Assembly: GCA_018400515.1 (NCBI GenBank)
Contig: JAGYMR010000032.1
Span: forward strand, 1-18,820
Direction of reading: 5' to 3'
From: Tangfeifania sp.
GTDB lineage: Bacteria > Bacteroidota > Bacteroidia > Bacteroidales > Prolixibacteraceae
Length of the DNA: 18,820 nt
The notes beneath the pieces were generated by a model. That model searched no databases, was not told the DNA's origin, and saw nothing but the letters and a program-made list of their open reading frames with translations. Positions 7,354-15,368 of the stretch are shown piece after piece (the stretch's first letter is position 1; every line of letters begins with the position of its first letter). The position numbers and the translations under genes were made by a program.

Positions 7354-8363
7354 AATGAAAAATTATCCACATTTTTCAGGGCGATGCCGGTTCCGCGGAC
7401 GACTGCCCGGAGGGGATCATCAGAAACATGGAAAGGGATGCCAATTTTGTCGCTCAGCCTTTTATCGAGTCCCTTAAGCAAAGCGCCCCCCCCTGCAAGC
7501 CAGATCCCCTTTGCCACGATATCGGCATAAAGTTCGGGAGGGGTTTGTTCTAGCGCGCTCAACACGGCTGTTTCAATTTTTGAAATTGATTTTTCCAGGC
7601 AATGGGCAATTTCCTGATAGGAGACAGGCACCTCGATGGGCAGGGCAGTCATTTGATTCGGGCCCTGGACAATGTAATCCGAGGGAGGATCTTTCAGCTG
7701 GGACAGCGCCGACCCCACATGAATTTTGATCTCTTCCGCGGTACGTTCGCCTATTTTAATGTTGTGCTGATGGCGCATATACTCCATGATGTCGGATGTA
7801 AGATCATCTCCGGCAATCCGTATGGATTTATTGGTAACGATTCCCCCAAGCGAGATGACGGCAATTTCGGTCGTACCCCCGCCAATATCAACCACCATGT
7901 TCCCTTCGGGGGCTTCAACATCGATGCCAATTCCGATAGCAGCAGCCATTGGTTCGTAAACCATGTAAACCTCGCGTCCGCCGGCATGTTCTGCCGAGTC
8001 CCGAACGGCCCGCACTTCCACCTCCGTACTTCCGGAGGGAATGCAGACCACCATTTTTAATGCCGGTGAAAACATGCGCGATTTGGGATTAATCATTTTA
8101 ATCATTCCCCGAATCATCTGTTCAGCAGCATTGAAATCTGCAATCACGCCATCACGCAGAGGCCGGATTGTTTTTAAGTTGGCATGTGTTTTCCCCTGCA
8201 TCTGCCTGGCCTTTTCACCAATAGCCACCATTTTCTCTGTTTTCAGATCGATCGCAACAATCGAAGGTTCATCCACAACAATCTTATCCCCGTGAATGAT
8301 AATCGTATTAGCGGTCCCCAGGTCAATGGCAATCTCCTGTGTCAAAAATGAAAATAATCCCAT
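7341..8363 (-). CDS. mreB: Rod shape-determining protein MreB (bacterial actin)
   Basis: MreB polymerises on the inner face of the membrane and directs insertion of new wall material. The 340-residue protein shows the actin-fold nucleotide motifs: phosphate-1 DLGTANT (14-20), phosphate-2 DIGGGTTEIAV (159-169) and the adenosine motif AGGGALLKGLD near the C-terminus. VYEPMAAAIGIGID (135-148) is also typical. The N-terminal MGLFSFLTQE resembles the membrane-binding start of many MreB proteins. I place the start at the ATG 8361-8363; a TTG two codons upstream is possible but adds only two residues. The gap to the purH stop is 23 bp and holds no promoter match, so mreB appears to be transcribed with purH. 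Confidence 0.97.
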   Translation of the reverse strand: MGLFSFLTQEIAIDLGTANTIIIHGDKIVVDEPSIVAIDLKTEKMVAIGEKARQMQGKTHANLKTIRPLRDGVIADFNAAEQMIRGMIKMINPKSRMFSPALKMVVCIPSGSTEVEVRAVRDSAEHAGGREVYMVYEPMAAAIGIGIDVEAPEGNMVVDIGGGTTEIAVISLGGIVTNKSIRIAGDDLTSDIMEYMRHQHNIKIGERTAEEIKIHVGSALSQLKDPPSDYIVQGPNQMTALPIEVPVSYQEIAHCLEKSISKIETAVLSALEQTPPELYADIVAKGIWLAGGGALLKGLDKRLSDKIGIPFHVSDDPLRAVVRGTGIALKNVDNFSFLLR

Positions 8364-8386
8364 ATTCAATCAATTGTAAAAATATA

Positions 8387-9976
8387 TCAATGTTTAAAAT
8401 GCCTCTTCCCGGTAAATACCATGGCAATGCCAAATTCATTGCAGGCATCGATCACTTCCTGATCGCGAATGCTGCCACCGGGCTGGACAATGTATTTTAC
8501 GCCATATTCGTTGGCTGCCTCAATGCTGTCCCGAAAGGGAAAGAAGGCATCGGAGATAAGCACCGAACTTTCGATGGCGACTCCCTCTTTCATGCTGAAC
8601 CGGGGCATGGTTAAATGCCGCAAACTGTCGAGGCGGTTGGGCTGTCCCATTCCTGCACCGGTAAGCCAAAACGAACCGTTTTCCGACTCGGTAACCAAAG
8701 CAATAGCGTTGCTTTTCAAATATTTACAAGCGGTCACTCCAAATTTTGCGAGGGCTGTTCTGGACGGGTCAAAGGGTTTGTCGGTGACATTCTCAAACCG
8801 GTTGTCAATGACTTCATCTTCATCCTGAACCAGCATACCACCGCTAATGGACCGGAAAAGTTTTTCATGGGTCAACGCTTCCCTGACCGGAGCAACAAGA
8901 AGCCGCAAATTTTTCTTTTTGGCGAACACTTCAAGCGCTTCCTTCATAAATTCGGGAGCGATAATGATTTCCACGAATTTTTTCCGGAACCACTCCGCCA
9001 CTTCCCGCGTAACGGTTCCGGTAAAACAGATAATGCTTCCGAAAGCACTGACAGGGTCACCCGCCCAGGCCAGTTCAAGCGATTCAAGAATATTGCCGGT
9101 AACGGCCAGCCCGCAGGGATTCAGGTGTTTCACAACAGCCACGGCCGCTTTGTTTTCAACATGCGAAACAGAATGAAAAGCATCGCTTGCCGCTTTCCAT
9201 GCGGCATCGGCATCAAGCATGTTATTGTAAGAAAGCGCCTTCCCCTGTAAAACCGAAGCATTGGATAATGAAAAACCGGAGCGGGTATTACTGAATTTAT
9301 AAAAAGTGCCCTTTTGATGCGGGTTTTCTCCATAACGAAGCTCCCGGCCCTCATTCAGGCTGATTCTTTCGTCCCTGTGCTCTTCGCCTTTAAAATAGTT
9401 AAAAATAGCGGCATCGTAATGGGATGAAACGGCAAATGCCCTGCCCGCAAACCACTTTCGGTCATCCAGCGAAAAACGGCCCTCTTTTTCATTCAGCAGA
9501 TTCAGCAAATGGCCGTATTCATTCTGGGAGGGGACAATGACCACGTCCCTGAAATTTTTGGCCGCGGCCCGGATCAGCGAAATTCCCCCGATATCAATTT
9601 TTTCAATGATCTCCTGCTCCTGAGCCCCGGAGGCCACCGTACTTTCAAATGGATAAAGATCCACGACCACCAGGTCAATCTCCGGAATTTCAAATTCGGT
9701 TAACTGACTGACATCGCCCTGATTCGAACGGCGCGACAAAATCCCGCCGAATATCTTCGGATGAAGCGTTTTTACCCTTCCTCCCAGAATGGAAGGATAT
9801 CCGGTAAGGCTTTCCACTGAAACGACCTCCACACCCAGGGATTCAATAAAACTTTTTGTCCCGCCCGTACTGAAAATTTGAACATTCAACTCATTTAAAC
9901 GATGAATGATCCCGTCCAGGTTTTTTTTGTGATACACGGAAATCAGGGCGGTCTTAATTTTTTTATTTTCAGCCAT
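8387..9976 (-). CDS. purH: Bifunctional AICAR formyltransferase / IMP cyclohydrolase
   Basis: PurH carries out the last two steps of de novo IMP synthesis: formylation of AICAR with 10-formyl-tetrahydrofolate, then ring closure. The 529-residue protein equals the E. coli length. The N-terminal cyclohydrolase domain (about 1-150) contains STGGT (36-40), GRVKTLHPKIFGG (66-78) and KNFRDVVIVPSQNEY (140-154). The C-terminal transformylase domain contains LRYGENPHQKG (213-223), GKALSYNNMLDADAAW (245-260), the catalytic KHLNPCG (283-289) and DPVSAFGSI. The ATG at 9974-9976 gives the normal N-terminus. A TATCTTTG element (10002-10009, minus strand) lies 25 bp upstream. It heads the mre operon, a common arrangement in Bacteroidota that ties cell-shape genes to a purine-pathway promoter. 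Confidence 0.97.
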   Translation of the reverse strand: MAENKKIKTALISVYHKKNLDGIIHRLNELNVQIFSTGGTKSFIESLGVEVVSVESLTGYPSILGGRVKTLHPKIFGGILSRRSNQGDVSQLTEFEIPEIDLVVVDLYPFESTVASGAQEQEIIEKIDIGGISLIRAAAKNFRDVVIVPSQNEYGHLLNLLNEKEGRFSLDDRKWFAGRAFAVSSHYDAAIFNYFKGEEHRDERISLNEGRELRYGENPHQKGTFYKFSNTRSGFSLSNASVLQGKALSYNNMLDADAAWKAASDAFHSVSHVENKAAVAVVKHLNPCGLAVTGNILESLELAWAGDPVSAFGSIICFTGTVTREVAEWFRKKFVEIIIAPEFMKEALEVFAKKKNLRLLVAPVREALTHEKLFRSISGGMLVQDEDEVIDNRFENVTDKPFDPSRTALAKFGVTACKYLKSNAIALVTESENGSFWLTGAGMGQPNRLDSLRHLTMPRFSMKEGVAIESSVLISDAFFPFRDSIEAANEYGVKYIVQPGGSIRDQEVIDACNEFGIAMVFTGKRHFKH

Positions 9977-10001
9977 TTATTCCTTTTTTCAAATTTGTAT
10001 G

Positions 10002-10009
10002 CAAAGATA
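10002..10009 (-). promoter_or_regulatory. -7 promoter element of the purH-mreBCD-mrdA-rodA operon
   Basis: On the minus strand this reads TATCTTTG, an exact match to TAnnTTTG, 25 bp before the purH ATG. A transcript start near 9996 would leave a leader of about 20 bases. No clear -33 TTTG is seen. It is the only strong promoter match found upstream of the six-gene operon. Confidence 0.55.
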
Positions 10010-10050
10010 GAAAAATCAGTTTAGATTTTATTATAATCCCCTAAGATTAG

Positions 10051-10087
10051 AAAAAATTTTCAGGGAAACGGGAAAATCATCATTCCC
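10051..10087 (-). terminator. Weak candidate terminator after mgtE
   Basis: On the minus strand GGGAA (10087-10083) can pair with TTCCC at 10074-10070 or 10067-10063, followed by a six-T run (10056-10051). The stem is only 5 bp and the T run is a few bases away. It is placed correctly between mgtE and the purH promoter. Confidence 0.3.
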
Positions 10088-10109
10088 TTTGGCTGCCAGC
10101 TTCTGAAGG

Positions 10110-11468
10110 TCAAAAAAGTCCGAAAAACATTTTTCCAACGGCAAGATATATAAATAGCCCAATGATATCATTCATGGTCGTAATGAAGGGGCCGGTTGCA
10201 AGGGCCGGATCGATCTTTAACCGATTAAGAATCAATGGAATGAAGGTTCCAAAAACGGAAGCAAAAACGATGACGATGAAGAGGGAGATGGAAACAGAAA
10301 AGGTCAGGCTCATGCTTCCCTGGGTTAAATAATTATATCCAAAGATCAGCACAGCAAAAATGGAAGCGGTAGTCAGGGCGACCAATACCTCTTTCAACAG
10401 GCGTTTGCCAGCAGACTCCACCTCTTTCACCCCGCTTGCAATGCTTTGGACCACAATGGAGGAGGACTGAACGCCGACATTTCCGGCCATGGCTGCAATA
10501 AGTGGAATAAAAAAAGCCATCTCGGTCACCCGGGCAAGTTCCTCCTCATGGGATCCCAGCACGAGGGCCCCCATGATTCCTCCGAGCAGCCCGACAAGCA
10601 GCCAGGGGAAGCGGGCACGAAGGAGTTGCCATACCTTGTCACCCGGCTCAACGTCTCCGGTAATACCCGAAACCATTTGGTAATCCCTTTCGGCCTCTTC
10701 ACGGACAAAATCAATGACATCATCGAAGGTGATCCTTCCTTTCAGCCTGCCGATATCATCCACCACCGGGATGGCCACCAGGTCGTATTTGTCCATGATC
10801 TCAGCCACCTCCTCCTGCCGGGTCCCGGTACTTACCATTTTTACCTCCGGATTGTAAATATTCGAAATTTTGGTGCTGGTGGAGTTGAGAATCAGTTTCT
10901 TCAGCGAAAGCACCCCTCTAAGTTTTTGCTGATTATCAACCACATAAATATAATAAATCTCATCCACGTTTTCTGCCTGCTTGCTGATCTCTTTCAGACA
11001 GGTGGCAACAGTCCAGTTTTCATTCACCGAAACCAGCTCCAAAGCCATTATACCACCGGCAGTGTCCTCTTCATATTCCAGCAGGTCAACAATATCGCCC
11101 GCCTGTTCGGTATCCTTGATCCCCATTAAAACCTCTTTTTTAAGGTCTTCGTCCAGGTTGGCCACAATGTCGGCAGCATCGTCCGAATCCATGTACTCAA
11201 TGAATTTCCGGGCGATGAGCTCAGGAGGAAGCACCTTCAGGAATCTTTTCCGGTCATAGTCAGGAATCTCAATCAGCACATCCGATGCTTTCTCCCCTTC
11301 AAGCAGCAGATAAACGTATTTTGCCTCGTCCATGGTCAGATCATCCATGATCTCGGCAATATCGGCCGGGTGAAGAGGTTCCATCCACGCTTTAATCTCT
11401 TCGGAACTATTGGCTTCAATAAGTTCTTTCAATTTCTCGATATACTCTTTTGTGATTTCTACTTCCAT
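10110..11468 (-). CDS. mgtE: Magnesium transporter MgtE
   Basis: MgtE is a dimeric inner-membrane Mg2+ channel gated by its own cytoplasmic Mg2+ sensor. The 452-residue product has the full architecture. The N domain covers about 1-130 (HPADIAEIMDDL at 33-44), and DTAGGIMALE (135-144) leads into a CBS pair (about 140-260). A connecting helix and five membrane segments follow from about 285. Conserved transport residues appear in AAMAGNVGVQSSSIVVQ (325-341), DPALATGPF (420-428) and TMNDIIG (431-437), whose Asp434 corresponds to the pore aspartate. The ATG at 11466-11468 overlaps the end of ksgA by 10 bp, so the two are probably co-translated. No Mg2+-sensing leader is evident, as expected for a gene inside an operon. 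Confidence 0.96.
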   Translation of the reverse strand: MEVEITKEYIEKLKELIEANSSEEIKAWMEPLHPADIAEIMDDLTMDEAKYVYLLLEGEKASDVLIEIPDYDRKRFLKVLPPELIARKFIEYMDSDDAADIVANLDEDLKKEVLMGIKDTEQAGDIVDLLEYEEDTAGGIMALELVSVNENWTVATCLKEISKQAENVDEIYYIYVVDNQQKLRGVLSLKKLILNSTSTKISNIYNPEVKMVSTGTRQEEVAEIMDKYDLVAIPVVDDIGRLKGRITFDDVIDFVREEAERDYQMVSGITGDVEPGDKVWQLLRARFPWLLVGLLGGIMGALVLGSHEEELARVTEMAFFIPLIAAMAGNVGVQSSSIVVQSIASGVKEVESAGKRLLKEVLVALTTASIFAVLIFGYNYLTQGSMSLTFSVSISLFIVIVFASVFGTFIPLILNRLKIDPALATGPFITTMNDIIGLFIYLAVGKMFFGLF

Positions 11469-12238
11469 GACCTTCCGTTTTCAAGATTTTCAATACTATT
11501 TGTCAATTCGATAAAATCAGCCACCGCCAGCTGCTCTGGTCTTTTTGACGCCAAATGGTCCGGCAGCTGCCGGGTTCCGCCGCTCAGCGAATTTCTGAGC
11601 ATTTTCCGCCTTTGGTTAAAGGCCGTTTTTACGACCTCAAAAAACAACTGTTCATTGCAGGGAAGTGTTCCGGTGGCATTCCGCTTCAATCGTATGACAG
11701 CTGACTTCACTTTGGGAGGGGGGATAAAAACACCGGGAGGGACCGAAAACAAAAAATCGACCTCATACCAGGCCTGAAGCAATACGCTCAGGATGCCGTA
11801 GGTTTTACTTCCGGGACCTGCAGCCAGCCGGTCGGCCACCTCCTTTTGAACCATTCCCACCACTTCGGGAACCCGGTTGCGCAAAGCAAGGATCCTGAAA
11901 AATATCTGGGAGGAGATATTGTAGGGGAAATTCCCGATAATGCAAAACCGGCCGGGAAGCGTTTCTAAATCCCATTTCAAGAAATCTTTATTAAAAAGGC
12001 GGGGGGTTAATTCCGGAAAAGAGTTATTCAAAAACCGGATAGCCTCGGGATCAACCTCAACAACATAGAGACGGACATCTTTTCGTTGCATTAAATAACC
12101 CGTCAGAATCCCCATTCCCGGGCCAATTTCCAAAACATCAGAAACAATGGCTCCAAGGTTGTCAACAATTTTAAAGGCAATGTTGCGGTCCTTTAAAAAA
12201 TGTTGACCAAGATTCTTTTTGGGCCGGACAAGATTCAT
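11459..12238 (-). CDS. rsmA: 16S rRNA dimethyladenosine transferase (KsgA/RsmA)
   Basis: KsgA dimethylates two adjacent adenosines in the 3'-terminal hairpin of 16S rRNA (A1518/A1519 in E. coli) using S-adenosylmethionine, a late checkpoint in 30S assembly. Seen here are VRPKKNLGQHFLKD (4-17), the SAM-binding VLEIGPGMGILT (35-46), the acidic end of the next strand at VVEVDP (59-64) and the catalytic NFPY (103-106). The C-terminal substrate-binding domain includes FNQRRKMLRNSL. I choose the ATG at 12236-12238 (259 residues) because related proteins begin a few residues before VRPKK. An in-frame GTG at 12251-12253 would add five residues. It overlaps mgtE by 10 bp. A TAAATTTG element lies about 95 bp upstream. 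Confidence 0.95.
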   Translation of the reverse strand: MNLVRPKKNLGQHFLKDRNIAFKIVDNLGAIVSDVLEIGPGMGILTGYLMQRKDVRLYVVEVDPEAIRFLNNSFPELTPRLFNKDFLKWDLETLPGRFCIIGNFPYNISSQIFFRILALRNRVPEVVGMVQKEVADRLAAGPGSKTYGILSVLLQAWYEVDFLFSVPPGVFIPPPKVKSAVIRLKRNATGTLPCNEQLFFEVVKTAFNQRRKMLRNSLSGGTRQLPDHLASKRPEQLAVADFIELTNSIENLENGRSWK

Positions 12239-12332
12239 TATTTTCAGATTCACTCATTATCCTGCAGGTTGAAAAGGTCTGCCGGTGAATGCTTTTTAAT
12301 ATCCATTCCGGCTTTTCGCTAAAATAATGAAA

Positions 12333-12340
12333 CAAATTTA
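12333..12340 (-). promoter_or_regulatory. Candidate -7 element for rsmA-mgtE
   Basis: On the minus strand this reads TAAATTTG, an exact TAnnTTTG match, giving an inferred leader of roughly 85-90 bases before rsmA. It directly abuts the oppositely oriented element at 12341-12348. No -33 match is seen. Confidence 0.4.
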
Positions 12341-12348
12341 TATTTTTG
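12341..12348 (+). promoter_or_regulatory. Candidate -7 element for the flippase-LolCE-Nudix operon
   Basis: TATTTTTG is an exact TAnnTTTG match. Transcription would begin near 12355, leaving a leader of about 95 bases before the TTG start at 12450. It sits end to end with the minus-strand element at 12333-12340, so the two promoters may compete. No -33 match is seen. Confidence 0.4.
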
Positions 12349-12449
12349 TCAGCTATACCGCGGCGAAAAATATCACTTATTTTGTTTTATTTTAAAAAAC
12401 ACAGTTAAAACACCTGTAAGGCAATAAAATAACCGCAATATTTTTTGAA

Positions 12450-13442
12450 TTGAAGAAAACGGGCATAAAAATATTAAAGTTCCTCGCTTTTTTATCCACA
12501 GGGGTATTTATTTTCTGGCTTATTTACAAAGATCAGGACATCGAAAGGATAAAATCGATTCTAAAGGATGAGGTTCGCTATTTCTGGATTGTACTTTCCC
12601 TTTTTATTGGATTATTCAGCCATGTCAGCAGGACCTTGAGGTGGCGTTTAATGATTGAACCCGTAAGCCATAAACCCCGTTTTTTCAATACCTTTCTGGC
12701 AGTTATGGTGGGTTACCTGATGAACCTGGTACTTCCGCGGATGGGGGAATTATCGAGGTGTGGGTTGCTTGCGAAACACGAAAAGATCCCCTTCACCAAA
12801 CTGATCGGTACTGTTGTGGCCGAAAGGGCGGTTGATATGCTGTCGCTCCTGATTTTGCTTTCAATCGTTATTTTTTCACAATTCGGAGAGATGCTCCACT
12901 TTCTTCACAACAATCCCGGGATAGAAGCAAGGGTGATGTCCCTCATTTCCTCTCCCGTTTTGATTGGAGGGAGTCTTTTGCTTTTGGCACTTTTTTTTCT
13001 TTTTAGAAAACCATTGAGAAACACCCTGATTTACCGGAAAGCAAAAGAAATTTTTCTAAACCTGAAGGAGGGATTTATTTCCATCCGTTCCGCCGAAAAA
13101 AAAGGTTTGTTTCTCTTCCATTCGATTCTGATCTGGCTGTTGTACTACCTCATGCTTTACGTGGTATTTTTTGCGTTTGACTTTACGGCCAACCTGAATC
13201 CGCTGGCGGGCTTAACCACCTTTGTCATGGCCAGTTTTGGCATGGTGGCACCGGTTCAGGGAGGCATCGGTGCCTGGCATTTTATGGCCAAGGAGGCACT
13301 CTCCCTGTATGGAGTGGCGAACGAAAACGGGATCATTTTTGCTTTTGTAGCCCATACGTCAATGAATGGGATGATCATCATTGTGGGCCTTATCTCCATC
13401 CTTCTTATTCCGTTTGTTAATGCAAGAAAGCGTCAGGTATGA
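12450..13442 (+). CDS. Lysylphosphatidylglycerol synthase TM-region / flippase-like membrane protein
   Basis: This 330-residue polytopic membrane protein belongs to the family of the MprF N-terminal membrane domain (LPG_synthase_TM, also found with AglD-type proteins). Members are thought to flip or handle lipids, but the substrate here is unknown. About eight hydrophobic segments are visible. Family-like motifs are SRTLRWRLMI (60-69) after the second helix, MNLVLPRMGELSRCGLL (91-107), VVAERAVDMLSLL (122-134) and PVQGGIGAWHFMAKEAL (272-288). The cytoplasmic lysine-transferase domain of full MprF is absent. The start must be TTG at 12450-12452, because the first in-frame ATG would remove two membrane helices. 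It overlaps the next gene by 4 bp (ATGA), which indicates tight coupling to the permease. Confidence 0.85.
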   Translation: MKKTGIKILKFLAFLSTGVFIFWLIYKDQDIERIKSILKDEVRYFWIVLSLFIGLFSHVSRTLRWRLMIEPVSHKPRFFNTFLAVMVGYLMNLVLPRMGELSRCGLLAKHEKIPFTKLIGTVVAERAVDMLSLLILLSIVIFSQFGEMLHFLHNNPGIEARVMSLISSPVLIGGSLLLLALFFLFRKPLRNTLIYRKAKEIFLNLKEGFISIRSAEKKGLFLFHSILIWLLYYLMLYVVFFAFDFTANLNPLAGLTTFVMASFGMVAPVQGGIGAWHFMAKEALSLYGVANENGIIFAFVAHTSMNGMIIIVGLISILLIPFVNARKRQV

Positions 13443-14692
13443 ATACGGAACTTTTCATTTCACGGAGGTTATTTTTTGAAAAAAGCAGCAAGAAATTTTT
13501 ATCGCAAAAAATTATACGCATTGCCCTGGCCGGAATTGCCATGGGATTGGCCGTAATGATCATTTCCGTTGCCGTCGTCACAGGCTTTAAAAATGAAATC
13601 CGCAACAAAGTCATCGGCTTTGGTTCGCACATTCAGATTGTCAATTTTGATTCGAACAACTCCTACGAAACCCAACCCATATTACGCCAGCAGTCGTTTT
13701 TAAGTGAACTAAAGGAAACCCCGGGAATAAAATCGGTGCAGGCATTTGCCACCAAACCGGGCATGATAAAAACCGACGAGTACATCCAGGGAATCGTTTT
13801 TAAAGGCGTTGGTCCCGGTTACGACTGGCAGTTTTTTCGCAAAAACCTGGTTGAGGGGAAGATTCCCCAACTCAACGATTCGTTGCGGCAGGACGAACTC
13901 CTGATATCAAAACAGCTTTCAGAGATGCTCCGGCTGGAGGTGGGAGACAAGGCAGTGCTTTATTTTATCAATGAGAATGAAAGCACGCCCCGGATGTTAC
14001 AACTAAAAATTTGCGGCCTTTATTCGACCAGTCTGGAAGAATTTGATCAGCTCTTCGTGATCGGAGACCTGCAACAAATCCAACGGTTAAACGACTGGAA
14101 GAAAAATGAAATAAGCGGATTTGAGATCGTTATCAGCGATTTCACACAAATCGACCGGATGGAACAGTATGTGCGAAACACCGTCCTGGATTACGGAGGT
14201 GAAGGGGGAACGATCCTTCGCACCACGAACATCACACGGGAATATCCTCAAATTTTCGACTGGCTTTCGATCCTTGACATGAATGTTTGGATCATTCTTG
14301 TATTAATGGCCATCGTAGCAGGATTCAATATGATTTCGGGGCTGCTTGTATTGATCCTGGAGCGCAGTAAAATGATTGGCATCCTGAAGGCGCTGGGATC
14401 GCGGAACTGGAACATTCGTAAAATCTTTCTTTACCTCTCTGTTTTCCTTACTTCCCGCGGTTTATTATGGGGAAACATTACAGGCATTGCCTTTATTGTC
14501 ATTCAAAGCACCCTGGAGCCATTCAAACTAAATCCGGCAACCTACTATGTGGATGTTGTCCCGGTGAATTTTTCACTGCTGCACCTGTTTCTGCTCAATG
14601 CAGGGACTGTTATAGCCACTACGGTCATGCTGATCCTGCCAAGTTACCTTGTCAGCAAAATTTCTCCTGATAAAACCATAAGTTTTGAGTAA
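13439..14692 (+). CDS. LolC/LolE-like ABC transporter permease (FtsX family)
   Basis: This 417-residue protein has the LolC/E layout. It has a cytoplasmic N-terminal stretch, a first membrane helix (about 28-48), a large periplasmic MacB-PCD-like domain (about 50-275) and three C-terminal helices (about 280-305, 328-350 and 378-400). The loop ILERSKMIGILKALGSRNWNIRKIF (about 303-327) is the coupling segment that contacts the ATPase. In proteobacteria such permeases with LolD lift lipoproteins out of the inner membrane. Bacteroidota usually encode one such permease rather than a C/E pair, so it may form a homodimer. No LolD gene lies beside it; the ATPase must be encoded elsewhere. The ATG at 13439 overlaps the preceding stop (ATGA). 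Confidence 0.85.
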   Translation: MNTELFISRRLFFEKSSKKFLSQKIIRIALAGIAMGLAVMIISVAVVTGFKNEIRNKVIGFGSHIQIVNFDSNNSYETQPILRQQSFLSELKETPGIKSVQAFATKPGMIKTDEYIQGIVFKGVGPGYDWQFFRKNLVEGKIPQLNDSLRQDELLISKQLSEMLRLEVGDKAVLYFINENESTPRMLQLKICGLYSTSLEEFDQLFVIGDLQQIQRLNDWKKNEISGFEIVISDFTQIDRMEQYVRNTVLDYGGEGGTILRTTNITREYPQIFDWLSILDMNVWIILVLMAIVAGFNMISGLLVLILERSKMIGILKALGSRNWNIRKIFLYLSVFLTSRGLLWGNITGIAFIVIQSTLEPFKLNPATYYVDVVPVNFSLLHLFLLNAGTVIATTVMLILPSYLVSKISPDKTISFE

Positions 14693-14711
14693 TTTTTCCG
14701 TTAAAAAAGCA

Positions 14712-15368
14712 ATGGAGTTGTCACCGGAAATAATAAAAAGGGCATTGGAGGGAAATTTGGGCGGCGCTGCATCTCACCGGAGGCTGGTTCCCCCCAACAG
14801 GGAATTAACCGTCCGCAGCCCGGAGGTAAAAAAGGATTTGAAAAAAAGCAGTGTGCTACTACTGCTTTTCATGCAGAACGATGATTTAACGGCATGCCTC
14901 TTAAAGCGGCCGGCACACATGAAACACCATGCAAGCCAGATTGCCCTGCCCGGAGGCCGCATTGAACCGGGGGAGACAGCGCTGGAAACAGCACTCCGGG
15001 AAACATGGGAAGAAATCGGCATATATCCGGAAGCCATAAGGATCCTGGGGCCCCTCTCCGAACTTTATGTCGGGGTCAGCGGATTTCTGATACACCCTTT
15101 TGTGGGTTGGCTGAAAAAAAAGCCCCGTTTCAGAATCAATCCTTCAGAGGTAGAGAAAACCGTTCTGTTCCCGCTATTAAAACACAAAAGGATTTACCAC
15201 CAGACGGTACGAACCGAAAATCCGGAAAAATTCAGGGTTCCCTCCTTTCGCTTTCATGAGGAGATTATCTGGGGGGCAACCGCCATGATACTGGCCGAAT
15301 TCTATGATGCCATGGAAGCGGTTTTTACTGAGGGATCACATTCAGATAATGTTCATAGTTCCGGGTAA
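14712..15368 (+). CDS. Nudix hydrolase, CoA pyrophosphatase-like (NudL type)
   Basis: This 218-residue protein contains a complete Nudix box, Gx5Ex7REUxEExGU, from Gly82 to Ile104: Glu88, Arg96, Glu97, Glu100, Glu101 and Gly103 are all present. It is preceded by LLKRPAHMKHHASQIALPGG (63-82), which resembles the CoA-pyrophosphatase signature LLxxRSxxLxxHxGQxxFPGG. Such enzymes cleave CoA or its derivatives to 3',5'-ADP and a phosphopantetheine. I use the ATG at 14712, 19 bp after the permease stop. A TTG at 14685 would add nine residues and overlap the permease. It is the last gene of the three-gene operon. Its 3' end overlaps the convergent mltF gene by 44 bp. Confidence 0.88.
   Translation: MELSPEIIKRALEGNLGGAASHRRLVPPNRELTVRSPEVKKDLKKSSVLLLLFMQNDDLTACLLKRPAHMKHHASQIALPGGRIEPGETALETALRETWEEIGIYPEAIRILGPLSELYVGVSGFLIHPFVGWLKKKPRFRINPSEVEKTVLFPLLKHKRIYHQTVRTENPEKFRVPSFRFHEEIIWGATAMILAEFYDAMEAVFTEGSHSDNVHSSG

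Noticed and set aside
8615..9250. 211-codon open frame on the + strand inside purH
   Set aside because: It is antisense to strongly conserved purH coding sequence and shows no family signature.
10446..11129. 227-codon open frame on the + strand inside mgtE
   Set aside because: It is fully antisense to a clear mgtE gene, has no recognisable domain and a composition typical of a shadow frame.
12239..12253. GTG start for rsmA five codons upstream
   Set aside because: The ATG at 12238 gives the family's usual N-terminus close to VRPKK; the extension adds nothing recognisable.
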